From Bacillus methanolicus MGA3 (lineage in GTDB: Bacteria; Bacillota; Bacilli; Bacillales; Cytobacillaceae), in contig NZ_CP007739.1 in assembly GCF_000724485.1 (NCBI RefSeq), positions 1,410,843 through 1,474,842 on the forward strand: a DNA stretch of 64,000 nt, in the 5' to 3' direction. Below, piece after piece: positions 39,470-49,383 of this stretch (position 1 is the first letter of the stretch; each line of letters begins with the position of its first letter). The translations under genes and the position numbers were made by a program. The notes under the pieces are model-generated. The model did no database searches and was not told the origin of the DNA. It saw only the letters and a program-made list of their open reading frames with translations.

Positions 39470-39916
39470 ATGGAGTTTTTTGTTATAATTTGTATAAAAC
39501 TTAAAAATAGTTTTGTAGTGAAAAATACGGATGAGGAAATAGCTATTACTTTTCTTACTTATTTAACAGCTAATAAAGATGAGAAACTCGTTAGACAAAT
39601 ACGAAACCGTAATCGTAACTATCAAAATAAAGGAATGCAGACGATTTGGTTTGTTGAAGATGCGGATAGGTCAGTATATATGAAGCATCACGTCATTCAT
39701 TTATGGGAAGCGGACTTGGATATTACAATAAAAACTGAAGAGGATTTGAATTGGGAAAATGTATTAAACCATTTGCCAATTGAAGAACTACTGTTTAAGT
39801 TGTTTGATTATCACCATAGTAAGACCCTGCAATCATTTGTTGTTCACAGTTTATATTATGTATATTCAACAGAAACGGAAATCGTTTTTACCGTTAATCG
39901 TTCTATTGGTAGATGA
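39470..39916 (+). CDS. Hypothetical protein, faintly CoiA-like, possibly truncated
   Basis: 148 residues. The segment RNRNRNYQNKGMQTIWFVED resembles the QRR..Y...GI..IWI... region of CoiA-type nuclease-like competence proteins, but the expected upstream catalytic part is not found. No strong ribosome binding site precedes the ATG. It may be the remnant of a gene that once followed BREX. Confidence 0.35.
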   Translation: MEFFVIICIKLKNSFVVKNTDEEIAITFLTYLTANKDEKLVRQIRNRNRNYQNKGMQTIWFVEDADRSVYMKHHVIHLWEADLDITIKTEEDLNWENVLNHLPIEELLFKLFDYHHSKTLQSFVVHSLYYVYSTETEIVFTVNRSIGR

Positions 39917-40254
39917 AATGAGAATACCATTTTGAGCTTTTGCGCTCAATGTAGGCTAAAAAATGAGCATGTCAAAAGCACTTCTCACAAAACAAACGAT
40001 TCAATTGATCGACCTGGAAGTTGAAGAAAAGAATCGAGAACTTTTTTATAGAAATTGTTAAGCAAAAAGCATTGGAAAAGAGAGAGACGGATAAGAAAGA
40101 AATCATCATTGGCGAAAAGCAAAACGTGAGTATTTACTCGTACACTCTCCTACAGAATTCAAGGAGTATTTTTCTTGAAAATTAAGAAACAACGAACAGA
40201 GACTTTTTTCAATACTTTATGATTTTTTACAAAATACCATTTTAGAATATGGTC
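39917..40254. other. Decayed DNA before the ISL3 element
   Basis: Short frames with stops only. A plus-strand piece MSKALLTKQTIQLIDLEVEE at about 39967 looks coding-like but is interrupted after about 30 codons. No family recognised. Confidence 0.35.
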
Positions 40255-41712
40255 TCATCACCATATTCTGTGATGTTCACACAATTCCAGAAATAAGTTA
40301 GCGAGATTGATACTCAATCTAAAGTAGCTCCTTCGTCAGCTTGCAGACCACTAAGTTGGTAGAATGGAAGCGGTCAAGTGCTTTCCTTGACGGCTTCCAT
40401 TCTACCAACTACAATGCGGAAAGCTGATGGAGGGCATGGTTAAGCAACCTGATTTTTATAAGTTTTACCTGTACATTCCAAAAATACACGTAGCCGAATC
40501 TTTCAAGGTTTCTGAAGCCAAAAGCACGTCTTTTGATGTTCTTAATCTTATGGTTTGTACCTTCAATCCGACCATTCGTAAAAGGTGTAAGAAAATATTG
40601 TAAAATTTGTGCCTTCCAATTTTCTATCGTCTTGGCAACTTGATGAAATGAAGGAAATGGGCTGCTCCATGCGAGTTGAATCCATTCTTCTAAGAGTGAA
40701 TCAGCTGTATCGTAGTTATTCACTTGGTATATTTCTCTAAAAAGTCTTTTAGAATTAGGCATATGACTATTCTGAATGCTCTTCGAGCATCTCGTCTAAT
40801 TGTTGTTTTTCATTAGCTGTTAACTTTTCAGAACCTTTCAAGAGTTTAAACCGTCCCTTTTTTAGTCCAGTAGTTTTCTTTCTAACTTGGTCAAGTGCAT
40901 GTGTTACCTTTTGCACCACATGATATTTATCGATGACGATACAGGCCTCTGGGAATATAGATTTAACAGCTTTTTGGAAGGGATCCCACATATCCATAAC
41001 AACGGTATGAACACATTTATTAGACAGAATCTTCTTGGTAAGTAAGATCTGAGTTGAATTATAACTCCGTTGATGTTCCATACCAAGCACACTCCCGGAT
41101 TGGGTATCCAAAAGAACTGTTTCATATCGGTGACCCTTTCGGACAGCGATCTCATCAAGGCTAAGGATTAATTCATTGTCTTCTAAAACACTTTCAAGAG
41201 TTTCTAAATGCTCCTTCTCTTTTTCTTTAGCACGGAACTGTTGTATAAGGTATTTTTTCCTTTCGACTCACTTCTTGGATAGTGGAGCCAATGCACATTT
41301 CGTACAGATATTCTCTGTACCGATTGGTCTGATGCTTATTAGGACTGATAGATTCAAATGTTTGTGAAAATACCTCATTACAGTTGTGACAACGGTATCT
41401 ATTCACTCTGACAAATAAGAAAAGGGGCTTACCTAATACGGACAAGTCACGAACTTTTCTTGTCCGCCAGTCATGGACATGACTAGAAAAAAACCGCAGT
41501 AAGAACAACGTTCTTCTGTAGTATTTTTCTCAACATGTAACAAATTGCAATCTTTAAGAAACACTTGTTTAACAACTTCAAATTCTGGCAAATCTAGTGA
41601 TACGGAAAACACTTTAGAACCTCCTGTTATGTTAAGTGACGCTAACATTATTGCCAGGAATTCGTGAGTGTTTTCCCTATTTTTTGGGCTAAATCACAAA
41701 ATGTGGTGATGA
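40255..41712 (-). mobile_element. ISL3-family insertion sequence, degenerate
   Basis: Imperfect terminal inverted repeats: TCATCACCATATTCTGTGAT at 40255-40274 and the complement of ATCACAAAATGTGGTGATGA at 41693-41712 (17 to 18 of 20 match). Between them lies a minus-strand ISL3 transposase in pieces. The right end is only 55 bases before the RT-TIR gene start. Confidence 0.75.
40409..41648 (-). pseudogene. ISL3-family transposase, at least three disruptions
   Basis: Segments in different frames: an N-terminal zinc-finger part (CSYCGFF), WRTRKVRDLSVLGKP...CHNC, the DDE core (RKGHRYETVLLDTQSGSVLGM; VVMDMWDPFQKAVKSIFP; IDKYHVVQKV), and the C-terminal NGRIEGTNHKIKNIKRRAFGFRN. Frame changes lie near 41470 and 41250, and a stop lies near 40765. 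The transposase cannot be made as one protein. Confidence 0.8.
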
Positions 41713-41766
41713 ATCTTTTTTATAAGGGTGAAAATTAGAAAATATATAACGATTTTATGTTGAAAT

Positions 41767-44523
41767 ATGGTATTAAATATATATAAATATAAAAATGTTC
41801 TTTTAGAATGTGATGAGGATATGGGGAAAGATTTATTTTCAATCGAATTAATGAAGAAAGCTTGGATGAAATGTAGAAGTTTTAATTACGCGGATATTCG
41901 AGATTTTCATTTGTATTCAGAAAGGGATTTTTATGACAAAAACATAAACTATATATTAGATGATTTAAGAATAAAACTAAAGAACGGCTATATGTTTCAT
42001 CCAAAATATATGATTCCTTTTCCGAAAAAAAATGGATTAATACGTAGAAAAGTCTTTTTAAATTTACAAGACCAAATTGTAACCCATGCCATTTTAGAAA
42101 TTATTGGCTATAAAATTGATAAAAAATTTTACTGTTGGTCTTTTGGAAATAGATTAGAACGTAAAAGGAGTATTTACTTATCTAATACTTTTATTCACTA
42201 TGTTAAACAATATAACCGATTTCTCAGACATTTAATTTATCAACTCAAAAATGGATATAAGAATTATTGTGAAACGGATATCACATCATATTTTGATCAT
42301 ATAAACCACGATATACTAATATCACAAATAAACAGTATTATAAAAGACCAAAATCTTGATTACATAAGGGATTATCTTATTCCAAATTTTCTTAAATCCC
42401 CTTTCATTTACAATAATAAAGAGTTGACTAAAAATTCCGGTATTCCACAAGGCGGAGCTTTCTCCTATTTTTTAAGTAATGTCTATTTAACAGAGATAGA
42501 TTATGAGATGAGTAGATTTCCAAATATAAAATATTTAAGATATGTAGACGATATTCGGATTTTAGGAAAAAATTACATAGATGTGGAAAGAGCTTTGATC
42601 TATCTGCAAGAAAGGCTATCTAGTTTGGAGCTAGAACTAAATAGCTCTAAAACCTCTATTAAAGAAATAAATATAGATAATGATTTGAAAAAATTTGAGG
42701 AAGAACAGGCCGAAAAACTATCACATTTCAATGACATTGTCGTGGATAAAGATAAAATATATAAGCTAATAGATTTACAAAAACAAAATGAAGAACTGTT
42801 AAATGATAACAATAATTTTGATGAACTTTTAAAATTAAGAGAAAGAAAAAGAACCTTTGCAGTTAATAGGCTTATTTCTCATGGTGTTCCGACAAGTTTT
42901 TCTTTCTTAAAGGAAATTGCAAAGAATAGATTAGATAAGGTTGCATATTTACTTTCACACTTAAACAAATTTAAACACAAAGTTAAAGAGATCGAAAAAT
43001 TTAATGAAATTTTTTTGAATAGGCCCTATGAAGTAATACAGGGAATCGCATTAACCAATAAATTTAAATGGTCTAAAGATTTTAATTTTGTTGATAGTTA
43101 TATTACAAGTAAATTTGGACAAATAGAGTTAACACTTATTAATAACATTGAACTGGATCGTTTATATTTTTCAAAAATAGTAAAACGAGTGTATTTTGAC
43201 TTAAAAAAATCTAATCCTTTTCTCATACAAACGATTTTGTATCAATTTCAAAAGCAAAGTATTTCAGATTGGATTAAGGTAAAATTTATTAATGAGATAC
43301 TAAAATATAAGAAATATGAAGAATTTGATATTTGTATACAGTTAGCAGCTTTATTTAAAGAAAACAGAAAGATATTTGACAAAGTTAAACACATAAATAA
43401 ATTAGAAGTAGAAAATTATTTAAATTTCCTTAGATCTAATTATCCGAGTTTTTATAATTTATTATGTAATGAAGATAGGGCTAAACCTAGTGTTGAGGTA
43501 TTTCCTGATAAGGAGTTTGCTACACTCAGTGAGTTTATGAAGAATCGCATTTTTAGCTACAGAGAAATTAATAAAATTATGAAAGATGTAATAAATTTAG
43601 TAATTAATAGTCCAATCTATTTAGAGAAGCCACATATGATAAATTTATTGAATATTTGGGTAAAGCAAGACGAGCAAGATGAAACTATTAAGGTAAAATT
43701 AAATCCATCTCCTATAGAGCACGTTATATTTCGAACTCCTGAAGAGATTTTAAATAAAAAAGATATATATACAGAGTTACAAGCAAGTTTTTTAATAGGT
43801 TTAATATGGATAAGTTTATATTTAAAGAATTTAAATGATATTCAAGAATACTATCAACCTTATATAGAATTTAATCCAAAAAAATTTTGGATTAATAATA
43901 ATAGACTATTTAAAGATTCTTGTTCCAAAACAACCTTACAAAAAACTAAAGATTATGAAAGATTTTTAAACACACTAGATACTATAAGATTATTAACTAG
44001 AAAAAATCCAAAAATTAGAAAAAACATAAGAGAACTTAGAAACGAGGGAGGAAGTTTAATGACTACAGCAAAATCCATAGAAGTCTTTTTTTCTTATAGC
44101 CATAGTGATGAATCCTATAGACAACAACTGATAAAGCATTTATCTGTTATGAAACGTAGCGGGGAAATTAATGGATGGAGTGATAGAGATATAAATGTGG
44201 GAGAAGAATGGAAAGAAAAGATAAATGACAAGCTGAATAGCGCTAAAGTTATCATATTACTTATTAGTCCTGATTTTTTAGCATCTGATTATTGTTATGA
44301 AATTGAAATGAGAAGAGCTTTAGAACGACATAAATCTGGAGAAGCTAGAGTAATTCCGATTATTCTTCGTCCCTGCGATTGGCAGGCAACTCCATTAGGT
44401 GATCTTCAAGCTTTACCTACAGATGGGAAACCTATAGAATTGTGGGATAGTAAAGATAGTGCTTTTAATGAGGTTACACAAGGCATAAGAAAAGCAATTA
44501 GAAGCATGTATCAAGAGGTATAA
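41767..44523 (+). CDS. Reverse transcriptase with C-terminal TIR domain (candidate anti-phage protein)
   Basis: 918 residues. RT domain in the first 300: FPKKNGLIRRKVFLN (about 85-98), motif A TDITSYFDHINHD (Asp171), GIPQGGAFSYFLSN (225-238), the catalytic YVDD (259-262), and LELNSSKT (about 288-295). A helical region of about 470 residues follows without recognised motifs. From about residue 770 a TIR domain starts (IEVFFSYSHSDESYR), with WSDRDINVGEEW, VIILLISPDFLASDYCYEIE (likely NADase glutamate at about 845) and VIPIILRPCDW. No maturase or endonuclease domain is present, so it is not a group II intron protein, and no retron-type RNA was found. RT-plus-helical-repeat-plus-effector layouts occur in Abi/UG (DRT) defence RTs. 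Very AT-rich compared with its neighbours; no strong ribosome binding site. Confidence 0.85.
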   Translation: MVLNIYKYKNVLLECDEDMGKDLFSIELMKKAWMKCRSFNYADIRDFHLYSERDFYDKNINYILDDLRIKLKNGYMFHPKYMIPFPKKNGLIRRKVFLNLQDQIVTHAILEIIGYKIDKKFYCWSFGNRLERKRSIYLSNTFIHYVKQYNRFLRHLIYQLKNGYKNYCETDITSYFDHINHDILISQINSIIKDQNLDYIRDYLIPNFLKSPFIYNNKELTKNSGIPQGGAFSYFLSNVYLTEIDYEMSRFPNIKYLRYVDDIRILGKNYIDVERALIYLQERLSSLELELNSSKTSIKEINIDNDLKKFEEEQAEKLSHFNDIVVDKDKIYKLIDLQKQNEELLNDNNNFDELLKLRERKRTFAVNRLISHGVPTSFSFLKEIAKNRLDKVAYLLSHLNKFKHKVKEIEKFNEIFLNRPYEVIQGIALTNKFKWSKDFNFVDSYITSKFGQIELTLINNIELDRLYFSKIVKRVYFDLKKSNPFLIQTILYQFQKQSISDWIKVKFINEILKYKKYEEFDICIQLAALFKENRKIFDKVKHINKLEVENYLNFLRSNYPSFYNLLCNEDRAKPSVEVFPDKEFATLSEFMKNRIFSYREINKIMKDVINLVINSPIYLEKPHMINLLNIWVKQDEQDETIKVKLNPSPIEHVIFRTPEEILNKKDIYTELQASFLIGLIWISLYLKNLNDIQEYYQPYIEFNPKKFWINNNRLFKDSCSKTTLQKTKDYERFLNTLDTIRLLTRKNPKIRKNIRELRNEGGSLMTTAKSIEVFFSYSHSDESYRQQLIKHLSVMKRSGEINGWSDRDINVGEEWKEKINDKLNSAKVIILLISPDFLASDYCYEIEMRRALERHKSGEARVIPIILRPCDWQATPLGDLQALPTDGKPIELWDSKDSAFNEVTQGIRKAIRSMYQEV

Positions 44524-44660
44524 TAGTAAATTATCCTAAGATTATCTGTATGGAATTAGAAGTGTTCGAATTATTGGTACCGTCAAGAATTTTGTGTAAT
44601 GTAAGATAAATAGGGTGCCTCCGAAATGGATTTGGTATTGATAGGGGACCGGTTTCCTAT

Positions 44661-46482
44661 GGGGCTGACCCAAAAGGAACTAAAAATTTCCTTTTAGGGG
44701 TCGCCCCTCTTATTTAAAAAAAAATATAAAAGAGAATCGCTCCATTTGGTAAAATTGAAGTGACCAAACAACAACCACCAAAGGAGCGATTCTCTTATGA
44801 AACATGATCATATTTCCTTCATTTATTATAACATGGACCAACTTATTCTACCACTAGATTTAGAAGTCCTCATCCCTGAACATCATCTCGCACGTGTTGT
44901 GCATGAAGCGGTTGAACAGCTCGACGATTCTATTTTTCTCCCTCATTACAAAGGCGGTGGCCGCAGCAGTTATTATCCGAAAATGATGTTGAAGATTTTA
45001 GTGTATGCGTATGCCGAAAAAATTTATTCTGGTCGAAAAATTGCCAAACAGTTAAAAGAAAACATTTATTTCATGTGGCTAAGCGGGAACCAACAACCGG
45101 ATTTCCGCACCATCAATCGATTTCGATCCGAACGTATGAAACCCATTATCTATGAAGTCTTCTTCTCAGTAGTCGAACTCCTACGTCAAAAGGGACTTGT
45201 TCGACTCGAAGATTACTATTTGGATGGAACCAAAATCGAAGCCAATGCCAATCGATATTCGTTTGTGTGGATAAAGGCTGTCAAGAAATATGATGAGAAA
45301 CTGAATGAGAAATATCGAAAAATCGCCTTTGACATTGAACGGGTTCTCGAGGGAGAACTCCAACAAGAGGCATTGGATTTAGACGAGCAATTAGAACAAA
45401 AGCCCGTTACCTCTAAAGAGATTCAAGAAACCATGAAGAAAGTAGATGAGCATTTAAAAAAAGATCCGTCTAATAAAACGCTAAAGAAAGCAAAGAAACA
45501 ATTGAGTAAAGACCTTCTCCCACGGAAGCAAAAATATGAACAACAACGAAAAATTGCCCAAGAACGAAACAGTTTTTCAAAAACCGATCATGATGCGACC
45601 TTCATGCGAATGAAAGAAGATCACATGAAAAATGGGCAATTGAAACCAGGATATAATGTACAAATGGGAACGGAAGGTCAATTTATCATTGGGTATTCTC
45701 TTCATCAACGAGCAGGAGACACACGTTGTTTCATCGAGCATCTGGAACATGTAAACCAATACATTTCCCTCCCTCAAAATATTATTGCCGATTCTGGATA
45801 CGGGAGCGAGGAGAACTATACATACTTAGAAGAACAAGGAAAGAAAGCATACATTCCTTACAATACGTTTGACCAAGAGCAAAAGAGAACATGGAAAAAA
45901 CGGATCGAACGAGTCGAAAACATGGAATATGATGAGGAATTCGATGAATTCATTTGTGCGAATGGACAACGTTTTACTTTTCAATATGAAACAAAGAAGG
46001 AATCAGACCACGGGTACCTATCAATCAAACGTCGATATCGATGCGATCAGTGTCAAGGTTGTTCATTCCAAAGTACTTGTGCAAAAGGAAAAACGTATCG
46101 CACCATCACCATTTCATTAAAGAATCAGATTCAAAGAAAGGAAGTAAAAGAACGATTACATTCTGACGATGGAAAAGAAAAATATCGATGTCGAAAGATT
46201 GATGTGGAAAGTGTGTACGGTCAAATCAAGCAGAATCTAGACTTTCGACGTTTTCATTTACGAGGCCTCTCCAAAACGACTGTGGAATGGGGTCTAGTTT
46301 GCGTTGCACACAATTTTAAAAAGTGGCAAAAAATAAGGGCACTTCAACAAGGGGGAATAAAATAATCCCCCAATCTAGTGAAAATAGAAAGAAAATACAC
46401 CATAAAATTAACAATAAATATCAAAGTTATACAAAAAAGCTGACTCATACATCGCTTAAAAGCGATGTTTTGAGTCAGCCCC
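44661..46482 (+). mobile_element. IS1182-family insertion sequence
   Basis: Terminal repeats GGGGCTGACCCAAAA (44661-44675) and, reversed at the other end, GGGGCTGACTCAAAA (46468-46482), 14 of 15 identical. Each end is itself a hairpin (left with TTCCTTTTAGGGGTCGCCCC, right with CATCGCTT/AAGCGATG). One intact transposase gene inside. Target duplication not clear. Confidence 0.85.
44797..46365 (+). CDS. IS1182-family transposase
   Basis: 522 residues, AAAGGAG upstream. N-terminal DUF772 region (PEHHLARVVHEAVEQLDDS; YYPKMMLKILVYAYAEKIYSGRKI...WLSGNQQPDFRTINRFR) and the DDE core with DGTKIEANANRYSFVW, DHDATFMRMKEDHMKNGQLKPGYN, IADSGYGSEENY and the C-terminal VESVYGQIKQNLDFRRFHLRG. Intact and probably active. 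Confidence 0.92.
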   Translation: MKHDHISFIYYNMDQLILPLDLEVLIPEHHLARVVHEAVEQLDDSIFLPHYKGGGRSSYYPKMMLKILVYAYAEKIYSGRKIAKQLKENIYFMWLSGNQQPDFRTINRFRSERMKPIIYEVFFSVVELLRQKGLVRLEDYYLDGTKIEANANRYSFVWIKAVKKYDEKLNEKYRKIAFDIERVLEGELQQEALDLDEQLEQKPVTSKEIQETMKKVDEHLKKDPSNKTLKKAKKQLSKDLLPRKQKYEQQRKIAQERNSFSKTDHDATFMRMKEDHMKNGQLKPGYNVQMGTEGQFIIGYSLHQRAGDTRCFIEHLEHVNQYISLPQNIIADSGYGSEENYTYLEEQGKKAYIPYNTFDQEQKRTWKKRIERVENMEYDEEFDEFICANGQRFTFQYETKKESDHGYLSIKRRYRCDQCQGCSFQSTCAKGKTYRTITISLKNQIQRKEVKERLHSDDGKEKYRCRKIDVESVYGQIKQNLDFRRFHLRGLSKTTVEWGLVCVAHNFKKWQKIRALQQGGIK

Positions 46483-46527
46483 TAGAAAGAGAGAATCCCC
46501 TTATTTTAGTTCTTTTACAGTATTTGG

Positions 46528-47213
46528 TTAATTATGACCTTCTTCAAACATTCGTTGAAGGGCTTCATGTGCTTCGGCAAATCCTCGTAACTTTCGCCTA
46601 GCCCATTTCTCATTAAAATTTTGGATGGTCAAATATACGAATTTATCAACGGCTTCTAAACTACTCAGACTGTTCATCGGCTTTAGACGTTTCCGAATCT
46701 CCTTGATCGTTCGTTCAATGGCATTGGTCGTGTAAATTACACTTCGAATACTGCTTGGATAATCCAAAAATGTTAGGAGGACATCCAATTCATTGGCCCA
46801 AGATTGAACTTCTCTCGGATACTTGCTTGACCATTTCGACACAAACTGTTGAAACATCTGTAACGTAATCTCCTTATTCGGTGCGCGATAAATCAGTTTA
46901 AGATCCTCTGCCACTTCAAATTGATCTTTCTTCCGAACACGATTTAAAGTTTTACGTACTTTGTGAACGACACAGCGCTGCACATCGGCTTTCGGATAAA
47001 CCGCCTTAAAGGCTTCCTCCAACCCCGGTAGTCCATCGAAAGCGCCCAAAAGCACTTCCTTTACGCCTCTGTTGTATAGTTGTTGAAGAATCTCCTGCCA
47101 TACATAGGCACTTTCTTGTCCTCCCACAAAGAAATCAAGAATTTCACAATACCCTTCTTCGTTTACACCTAACACGACATAAATAACCTCTTTTTCTTCC
47201 GTATCTCGACGAA
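46528..47213 (-). pseudogene. IS256-family transposase, 5' half missing
   Basis: The C-terminal two thirds of a Mutator/IS256 transposase: EVIYVVLGVNEEGYCEILDF, LLGAFDGLPGLEEAF...QRCVVHKVRKTL, and TTNAIERTIKEIRKRLKPMNSL. The frame is open from about 47213 to the stop at 46528, but the N-terminal region is gone, replaced by sequence leading into the IS21 element. Its left end abuts the IS1182 element. Confidence 0.8.
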
Positions 47214-47351
47214 ATTTTCATGTACAACCCATCCAAATATAAGACCAAATATCGCTTTTGTGGAGGACGTGTGTGCCATTTAGCAATGTCTTCTTTACTA
47301 TAAATGTCAACACAAATATGTACACTTTTGCTTGTTTAAGGATGTACAAAA

Positions 47352-48110
47352 TCACTCGTTTTCTTTCGTCAAATGATCCTTTAAACGATAAGAATCTCCA
47401 ATGATAGAGACAACGGTTGCGTGATGTAAAATGCGGTCTAAAATCGCATTGGCCAGCTTGGGTTCTTGAAAGATTTCATCCCATGCTTTAAAATTCACAT
47501 TCGTTGTAAGAATCGTACTACGCTTCTCATAACGCATATCGATGAGTTGGAAGAAAAGCTTTGCGTCCTCGGCATCAATCGGTAAATAACCGATCTCATC
47601 AATAATTAATAGTTTATATTTTGTATAGTGTTTTAATCTGCTCTCTAACCGATTTTCTAAACGTGCTTTCTTCAGATTTTGAATTAAATCATGGCACTTA
47701 ATGAAATAAGTGCTTGTACGTTTCTTCGCTGCCTCAATCCCAATGGAAGTGGCTAAATGTGTTTTTCCTACGCCACTTGGCCCTAGAAAAACTATGTTTT
47801 CATTTGCTTCGATAAATCGAAGCGTTAAAAAATCTAAAATTTGTTTTTGATTTATTGACGGTTGAAAACTAAAATCAAAATCCTTTATTTCTTTCAAATG
47901 CGGAAAAGCCGCAACCTTCACCATCGATTGAATCATATTTTGTTCACGTACATCAATTTCGTAATTCGTCAGTTTCACTAGCGTATCTACCAGTGACAAT
48001 TGATGGTTAACGCTGAAGTCTAAGACTTCATTTAAATGCAAGGACATTTGCTTGAGCTTCAAATAATCCAAGTTTTGTATGAGTTGTTGATAGTTTGTTG
48101 TAGGATTCAT
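47352..48110 (-). CDS. istB: IS21-type helper ATPase IstB
   Basis: 252 residues, ATG overlapping the istA stop. DnaC-like AAA ATPase: VFLGPSGVGKTHLATSIGIEA (Walker A), LLIIDEIGYLPID (Walker B) and TTNVNFKAWDEIF. Stimulates the IstA transposase. Intact. Confidence 0.92.
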   Translation of the reverse strand: MNPTTNYQQLIQNLDYLKLKQMSLHLNEVLDFSVNHQLSLVDTLVKLTNYEIDVREQNMIQSMVKVAAFPHLKEIKDFDFSFQPSINQKQILDFLTLRFIEANENIVFLGPSGVGKTHLATSIGIEAAKKRTSTYFIKCHDLIQNLKKARLENRLESRLKHYTKYKLLIIDEIGYLPIDAEDAKLFFQLIDMRYEKRSTILTTNVNFKAWDEIFQEPKLANAILDRILHHATVVSIIGDSYRLKDHLTKENE

Positions 48111-49318
48111 TATTTATACACTTCCCCAATCGTTGCTAAATTCCGTTTTGCTAGATCATCAATATCCGGATAATTGGGCATGGAAACGCCCAAGGCTTCT
48201 TGATAATGTGCTTCCTGATAATTTAATTTCTTGTTACTTATAGGGTGTTGCGCAATCAGTTCCGTGTTATAATAAATCCATAATTGATTATCATACACTT
48301 GTAAGCCTACTTTCTTTCCTTGGTATTGTGCTGGTACCGAGTATTGGTTTGATTTGTAGGAAATCATGTTGGATGCATTGACTTTTACAAGCGTATGTTT
48401 GATCCGATAGGAATCTCTTACTTTCTCGGCTGGTAACGGGAGTAGGTGATTCCTTTCTTTTTTGAATTCTATCGCAGGAATTTTTCCAGTTCCTTGGTGG
48501 ACCTCATGGTTCACCCGATGAGATAAGTCTTGCACAAATTGATGTAATTCTTCCAAGGTCAACTGACCTTGATAAGCATGAATTTCATCTAATATTTTCA
48601 TTGTGGTTTCGACTTTTCCTTTTGTCCGTGGACGTCCAGCAATGCATGGCTTCACCTCAAAACCAAAATCCTTAGCGAATTGCGCAAACTTGGCATTCAC
48701 TCTTCCTGGAGAATGTTCTGTTCTTGCCTCATCCATAACGGTTTTCATATTATCCGTGATTATTTCAGCCGGCACCCCTCCAAGAGCTTCGAATGTTTCT
48801 GTTAAGAAGGAAAACAGGACACTTAGTGATTTAGAAATACTCATTAGGAAGGTTCTGAAACGTGAATGAGATAGAATCAGTATTGCAACATTGATTTCAA
48901 CGTTCTGACCATCCTTTGTTTCAAAAGGAATACTCTATTTCCAATCCAATTGTGCTTGTTTTCCTATAGGCGTTTCAAAACGTACTGTGCCTTTAGGAGA
49001 AGGAATCCGTTTATCCTCTTCAAAGTAAGCATTAAATTCGGGCGTTTTTGCAATATACGCTCGAAACGTCGATGCTGCACAATCCAGTCCATGATTATCC
49101 TTTAAATACTGCCATAGCACACGTCGATAATAAAACTTCTGCTTAGCATCTTCCGAAAGTAGTGCCGCAATGATTTCATAGTATTCATCAATTTTGGAAT
49201 GCTTCTTTCGTGTACGTTTAGGAATAAATCCATTTAAATATTTATCAATGGTTCTACGATCTACACCTAGATCTCTAGCTAATTGACTTTTATAAATTTT
49301 CATCTTCAAATGCTCCAT
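48110..49318 (-). pseudogene. istA: IS21-type transposase IstA with in-frame amber stop
   Basis: One frame runs from the ATG at 49318 to the TAA at 48110, interrupted only by TAG at 48935-48937 after QAQLDWK, where the family has Glu (QLDWKES); GAG to TAG is one base. The upstream part has a helix-turn-helix (SQLARDLGVDRRTIDKYL); the downstream part has the DDE core (EIITDNMKTVMDEA; KGKVETTMKIL). Without suppression or restart the element cannot transpose by itself. Confidence 0.85.
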
Positions 49319-49383
49319 TAGTTGTTTTAATTTTGGTAAGTCTTCAAGACTCTTAAACTCAAAATCAGATTCGACATTAATCG

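Larger units (their letters stand above)
47230..49383 (-). mobile_element. IS21-family insertion sequence (approximate ends)
   Basis: Contains istA (with amber stop) and istB in the usual overlapping order on the minus strand. The right end must lie at or before 49383, where the truncated aldolase-type gene begins; the left end lies between istB and the IS256 remnant. Terminal repeats were not resolved by eye. Confidence 0.65.

Noticed and set aside
41767..44523. Second group II intron encoded protein
   Set aside because: No maturase domain, no domain V/VI sequence downstream, and a TIR domain in place of maturase and endonuclease parts.
41650..44660. Retron with msr-msd RNA
   Set aside because: Only about 55 bases separate the ISL3 end from the RT gene, no inverted repeat pair typical of retron RNA was seen, and the RT core lacks the retron-type signature segments I would look for.
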